A DNA stretch of 8,478 nt from Acidobacteria bacterium UBA2994 (GTDB taxonomy: Bacteria; Acidobacteriota; Vicinamibacteria; Vicinamibacterales; UBA8438). Numbering within the stretch: the stretch's first letter is position 1; each line of letters opens with the position of its first letter. The notes beneath the pieces are model-generated. The model saw nothing but the letters and a program-made list of their open reading frames with translations. It was not told the origin of the DNA and did not search any database. The position numbers were made by a program, and so were the translations under genes. Location: the NCBI GenBank assembly GCA_002346545.1, contig DEAA01000013.1:209759-218236 (forward strand). Direction: 5' to 3'. Positions 6,214 through 8,478 of this stretch are shown here, piece after piece.

Positions 6214-7278
6214 TCAGATCAGGATCTCGATGGTGCTCTTGTCCCGTAGCGACTGTAGGAACGTTTCGGTGCGCGCCTGCTGTTCTTGGGTCGCCAGGAA
6301 TTGCTGGATCTCGAGGCTGGTTTCCTCGAATGAGACCAGCTGGGGCTCTTGGACGCCTGTCATCTGGATGACGTGGAAGCCGAAGGGCGTCTCTACCACC
6401 TCGCTGGTCTCGCCCTCTTTGAGCGCGAATAGCGCCTGCTCGAATGGCGGTACGGTCTGCCCGGGTACAACCAGCCCGACCGACCCACCGTTCTCGGCCG
6501 ACCCGGGATCCTCGGACTGGTTGCCTGCTAGTTCCGCGAAGTCGGCGCCGTCGAGCACCTGCTGGCGGAGTTCGGTCGCGCGGGTCCGGGCCTCAATCTT
6601 ATCGTTGTCGCTCGCGTTGGGACTCACGCCGATCAGCAGATGCCGCGCCTCTCGCCCGCCTGCCCGGGTGAACTGTTCCGGGTGCTCGTCGTAGAACGCT
6701 CGTGCCGTTTCGGCGTCGATGTCGATTCCAGGGAGCACCTGCGAGGCGATCACCTGTTCCACCTGAAGGTCGCGGCGCGTTTCTTCCCGCACGGCGTCCA
6801 AGGTTGTTTCCCAGTTCGCGAGCTGGGCTTGGAAGGCCTCCTCGTCGGGGAAGTTGCCGCGCATCCCGTCGATCCGCTCCTCAAGCTCGGCCTCGCCGAT
6901 CGTCAGGCTCAGTAATTCGGATTCCTGGAGCAGCAGGTGAAAGCTCACCAGCTGATCGAGGATAGAGCGGTAGACCTGATCCCGAAATTGGGCGGGAAGC
7001 GGCTGTCCCGCCTGTATCTCGGCGCTGCGTACCGCACGCTCGAGTTCGTCGGCCGTGATCGCGGTGTCGTTTACCCGCGCGACCACGTCCGGCAGCACTT
7101 CGGGTACCGGGTTCACGGGTGGAACCTCGGGTGCCTCGGACGTGAGGGAGGCTGTGGCCGCCGGCGTTTCGTCAGCCGGTGTTTCCTTCGACGACGTGGG
7201 AGCAGGGCCGGCGCAGGCGGTGGCCATCGCCAGTAGGGCAAGGAACGGCCAGTGACGGGAGCGAACCCAGGTGACCAT
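6214..7278 (-). CDS. Parvulin-type peptidyl-prolyl cis-trans isomerase, SurA/PrsA-like, probable lipoprotein
   Basis: This is a secreted foldase that would isomerise Xaa-Pro bonds in proteins outside the cytoplasm. From the ATG at 7278 it has 354 residues. A signal peptide (Arg6 and Arg8, hydrophobic core 11-18) leads to a lipobox-like ATAC with Cys22 as the likely lipidated residue; alanine at -3 makes this less than canonical. A low-complexity Pro/Ala/Glu linker follows (23-65). Next is a SurA N-terminal-like helical chaperone region (about 66-200), then one rotamase domain (about 208-308) with ARHLLIGV, DFAELAGNQSEDPGSAENGG (247-266) and TPFGFHVIQMTG (297-308). An in-frame GTG at 7281 is possible, but the ATG keeps the 6-base distance from TATACT seen at the other genes. 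xdhC follows in the same transcription unit. I leave the symbol empty because SurA, PrsA and PpiC cannot be told apart here. Confidence 0.92.
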   Translation of the reverse strand: MVTWVRSRHWPFLALLAMATACAGPAPTSSKETPADETPAATASLTSEAPEVPPVNPVPEVLPDVVARVNDTAITADELERAVRSAEIQAGQPLPAQFRDQVYRSILDQLVSFHLLLQESELLSLTIGEAELEERIDGMRGNFPDEEAFQAQLANWETTLDAVREETRRDLQVEQVIASQVLPGIDIDAETARAFYDEHPEQFTRAGGREARHLLIGVSPNASDNDKIEARTRATELRQQVLDGADFAELAGNQSEDPGSAENGGSVGLVVPGQTVPPFEQALFALKEGETSEVVETPFGFHVIQMTGVQEPQLVSFEETSLEIQQFLATQEQQARTETFLQSLRDKSTIEILI

Positions 7279-7284
7279 CACTCA

Positions 7285-7290
7285 AGTATA
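7285..7290 (-). promoter_or_regulatory. Candidate -10 box (TATACT) for the parvulin-xdhC unit
   Basis: On the minus strand TATACT is followed by TGAGTG and then the ATG at 7278, the same 6-base spacing as at rsmE and hrcA. A start site at the expected distance would coincide with the ATG, giving a leaderless message. No convincing -35 is visible. The rest of the 128-base gap up to bshC holds only the possible bshC terminator. Confidence 0.6.
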
Positions 7291-7390
7291 CCTGGGTCAT
7301 GCGGGCGGCTTGGCGCCTCGTTCAGTGCCTCCTGCATGAAGACGGTCCAGATCGGAAACTGCCTCGGCCCCGGTCAGCGGCCGCGGTGTG

Positions 7391-7430
7391 GAAAAAATAT
7401 GGAACGTCAGATGGTGATGATCCAGTGACG
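7391..7430 (-). terminator. Possible intrinsic terminator of bshC, overlapping its stop codon
   Basis: On the minus strand CGTCA (7430-7426) can pair with TGACG (7409-7405), and an inner TGG (7424-7422) with CCA (7414-7412), around a 7-base loop. After 7 further bases comes a run of six T (7397-7392). The stem is short and interrupted, and the T-run does not start directly after it, so this is only a candidate. It would separate bshC from the downstream parvulin promoter. Confidence 0.35.
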
Positions 7431-8478
7431 GTCGGTATCGAGCTCGGGATCGTTCAGCAACCGGTCGATGAGAGCGTCCCCGTACTTGTTCAGGAAGTAG
7501 ACACCGGCCAGGCTGCGTTCTTGCGCGCCCCCTCCCGGGAATAGCTGGCTTTGCGCTCGCTGGAACTGCCGGCGCAGCGTCTGGTCCCGCCGTTTGGCGG
7601 CTTGGACCACTTTGCTCTGTAGGTTTCGGAGCTCCCGTTCCATCCGGCCGAGAGTGGATCCGGCGGCTCCTTTAAGAGTGGGGTCCACCGTGGCCACCGC
7701 CGTCGACACCAGGTCAAGTTGGTGCTTGAGGTTGGTGCCCGCTATTTCGAGCGTTTGTTCAACGCTGGCTGGCAGCTGGTTGGTCAGGAGTTGGTTGAGC
7801 GCCGCCTCGTCCTGACGACCGAGCTCGGCCAGGGACATTTCGTGCCGGCGGAGGAACTTAACCACCGCGGTGTCGACCAGGGTCGCGGTGAGCCGATTGG
7901 CGACGAGTGGCATCGGGATGTCGAAGTGGGCGTACACGTCCTTGAGCTGGGCCAGGTAGGCCAGCTCATTCGGGCCCGCTACGTAGCACACCGTTGGAAA
8001 CAGACGGTCTTGCACGAGCGGGCGCAGGAGGACGTTCGGGCCGAATGCCGTCGGATCCGTGGCGAGTCGGGCGAGTAGCGCCTCCCGGCTGAGCTTCGTG
8101 TCGCCGACCAGAAGCTCGTCGTCGTCACAACGGACCGCCTGACGGGTGCCGTCGGTCACGAATAGCGCCAGACTGTTCGGTTTCGGAGTGACCTGGGCGT
8201 GGAACCCGGCCGCTTCGAGCGCCTCGCCTGCCGAACTGGCCAGGACGGCGGTATGCCCCTTGGTTGTGATCTCCCGTTCGAAGAGGTCGGCCACGTGCTG
8301 CTTCGCCGCCGGGTCTGAGGCGTCGAACACGACGAGACCGTGGCGCCCCAGTAGCTGCTCGAGCCATCGGGCGAACCCTTCGACCAGTCCGTGCCCCGGG
8401 CCGTACGCTGTCCTCAGCTTACCGAGGAGCGATTCGGTGAAGTCTGTGGATGCGAGCAACGCGCTGAGCTGATCGAGT
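7407..8478 (-). CDS. bshC: Bacillithiol biosynthesis cysteine-adding enzyme BshC (N-terminus beyond window)
   Basis: BshC performs the last step of bacillithiol synthesis, attaching cysteine to glucosaminyl-malate to make the low-molecular-weight thiol. The window holds the last 356 residues of a protein usually about 540 long; the frame is open to base 8478, so the true start lies outside. Diagnostic sequences are GFARWLEQLLGRHGLVVFDA (about 8315-8374), VLLRPLVQDRLFPTV (near 7990-8033) with YVAGPNELAYLAQ just after, and FDIPMPLV. A long helical, coiled-coil-prone stretch rich in Lys, Arg, Gln and Leu follows (about 7560-7772). The C-terminal QLFPGGGAQERSLAGVYFLN, then KYGDALIDRLL, matches the family's ending. 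A TTG at 8459 is not the start, because family-like sequence continues upstream of it. No bshA or bshB is visible. Confidence 0.93.
   Translation of the reverse strand, partial: LDQLSALLASTDFTESLLGKLRTAYGPGHGLVEGFARWLEQLLGRHGLVVFDASDPAAKQHVADLFEREITTKGHTAVLASSAGEALEAAGFHAQVTPKPNSLALFVTDGTRQAVRCDDDELLVGDTKLSREALLARLATDPTAFGPNVLLRPLVQDRLFPTVCYVAGPNELAYLAQLKDVYAHFDIPMPLVANRLTATLVDTAVVKFLRRHEMSLAELGRQDEAALNQLLTNQLPASVEQTLEIAGTNLKHQLDLVSTAVATVDPTLKGAAGSTLGRMERELRNLQSKVVQAAKRRDQTLRRQFQRAQSQLFPGGGAQERSLAGVYFLNKYGDALIDRLLNDPELDTDRHWIITI

Noticed and set aside
7278..7337. A 19-codon minus-strand reading frame (ATG at 7337) ending in TGATG, overlapping the parvulin start by one base
   Set aside because: Its geometry resembles a coupled leader peptide, but it has no ribosome-binding site, runs through the predicted TATACT box, and would not be transcribed from that promoter. 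Chance is the simpler explanation.
1..8478. Search for mobile elements, CRISPR arrays, tRNA/rRNA genes, toxin-antitoxin pairs or defence systems
   Set aside because: Both strands are filled by recognisable housekeeping genes with short gaps, and I saw no direct-repeat arrays, insertion-sequence ends, or tRNA-like folds with the conserved TTC box.

Overview
The window is a compact, GC-rich bacterial chromosomal segment carrying housekeeping genes with short gaps. All eight recognisable genes but one (rsmE) lie on the minus strand. I see no transposase, integrase, tRNA, rRNA, CRISPR array or phage gene, and no gene-free stretch over 130 bases. A bacillithiol gene (bshC), a PknB-type kinase, HrcA-controlled chaperones and an XdhC/CoxI protein together suggest an Acidobacteriota-like organism, perhaps of the Vicinamibacteria type. 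That placement is inference from gene content and style, not from a marker-gene comparison.

Layout from right to left, in the direction of minus-strand transcription: bshC (bacillithiol synthesis, 5' end outside the window) ends at 7407. A 128-base gap with a possible terminator and a promoter follows. Next come a parvulin-type peptidyl-prolyl isomerase lipoprotein (7278-6214) and, 26 bases later, an xdhC/coxI-family gene (6187-5321). A second promoter then starts the heat-shock cluster hrcA-grpE-dnaJ-prmA (5256-1614), whose genes overlap or lie 4 bases apart. A perfect 11-bp hairpin at 1578-1608 separates the end of prmA from the convergent plus-strand gene rsmE (845-1576). rsmE is divergent from a Ser/Thr protein kinase gene (797 to beyond base 1).

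Functionally the segment deals mostly with protein quality: HrcA is the heat-shock repressor, GrpE and DnaJ are DnaK co-chaperones, and the parvulin is an extracytoplasmic foldase. PrmA and RsmE modify the ribosome, and XdhC loads molybdenum cofactor into xanthine dehydrogenase-type enzymes. The order hrcA-grpE-(dnaK)-dnaJ-prmA-rsmE is a classical cluster known from Firmicutes. Here dnaK is missing and rsmE is flipped.

The most striking non-coding signal is a repeated start architecture: the hexamer TATACT lies exactly 6 bases before the start codons of rsmE, hrcA and the parvulin gene, and 13 bases before the kinase start. These are the only four copies of the hexamer I found on either strand. 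This predicts leaderless transcripts. I found no convincing undescribed multi-gene system; the content is ordinary core genome with a few points worth checking.
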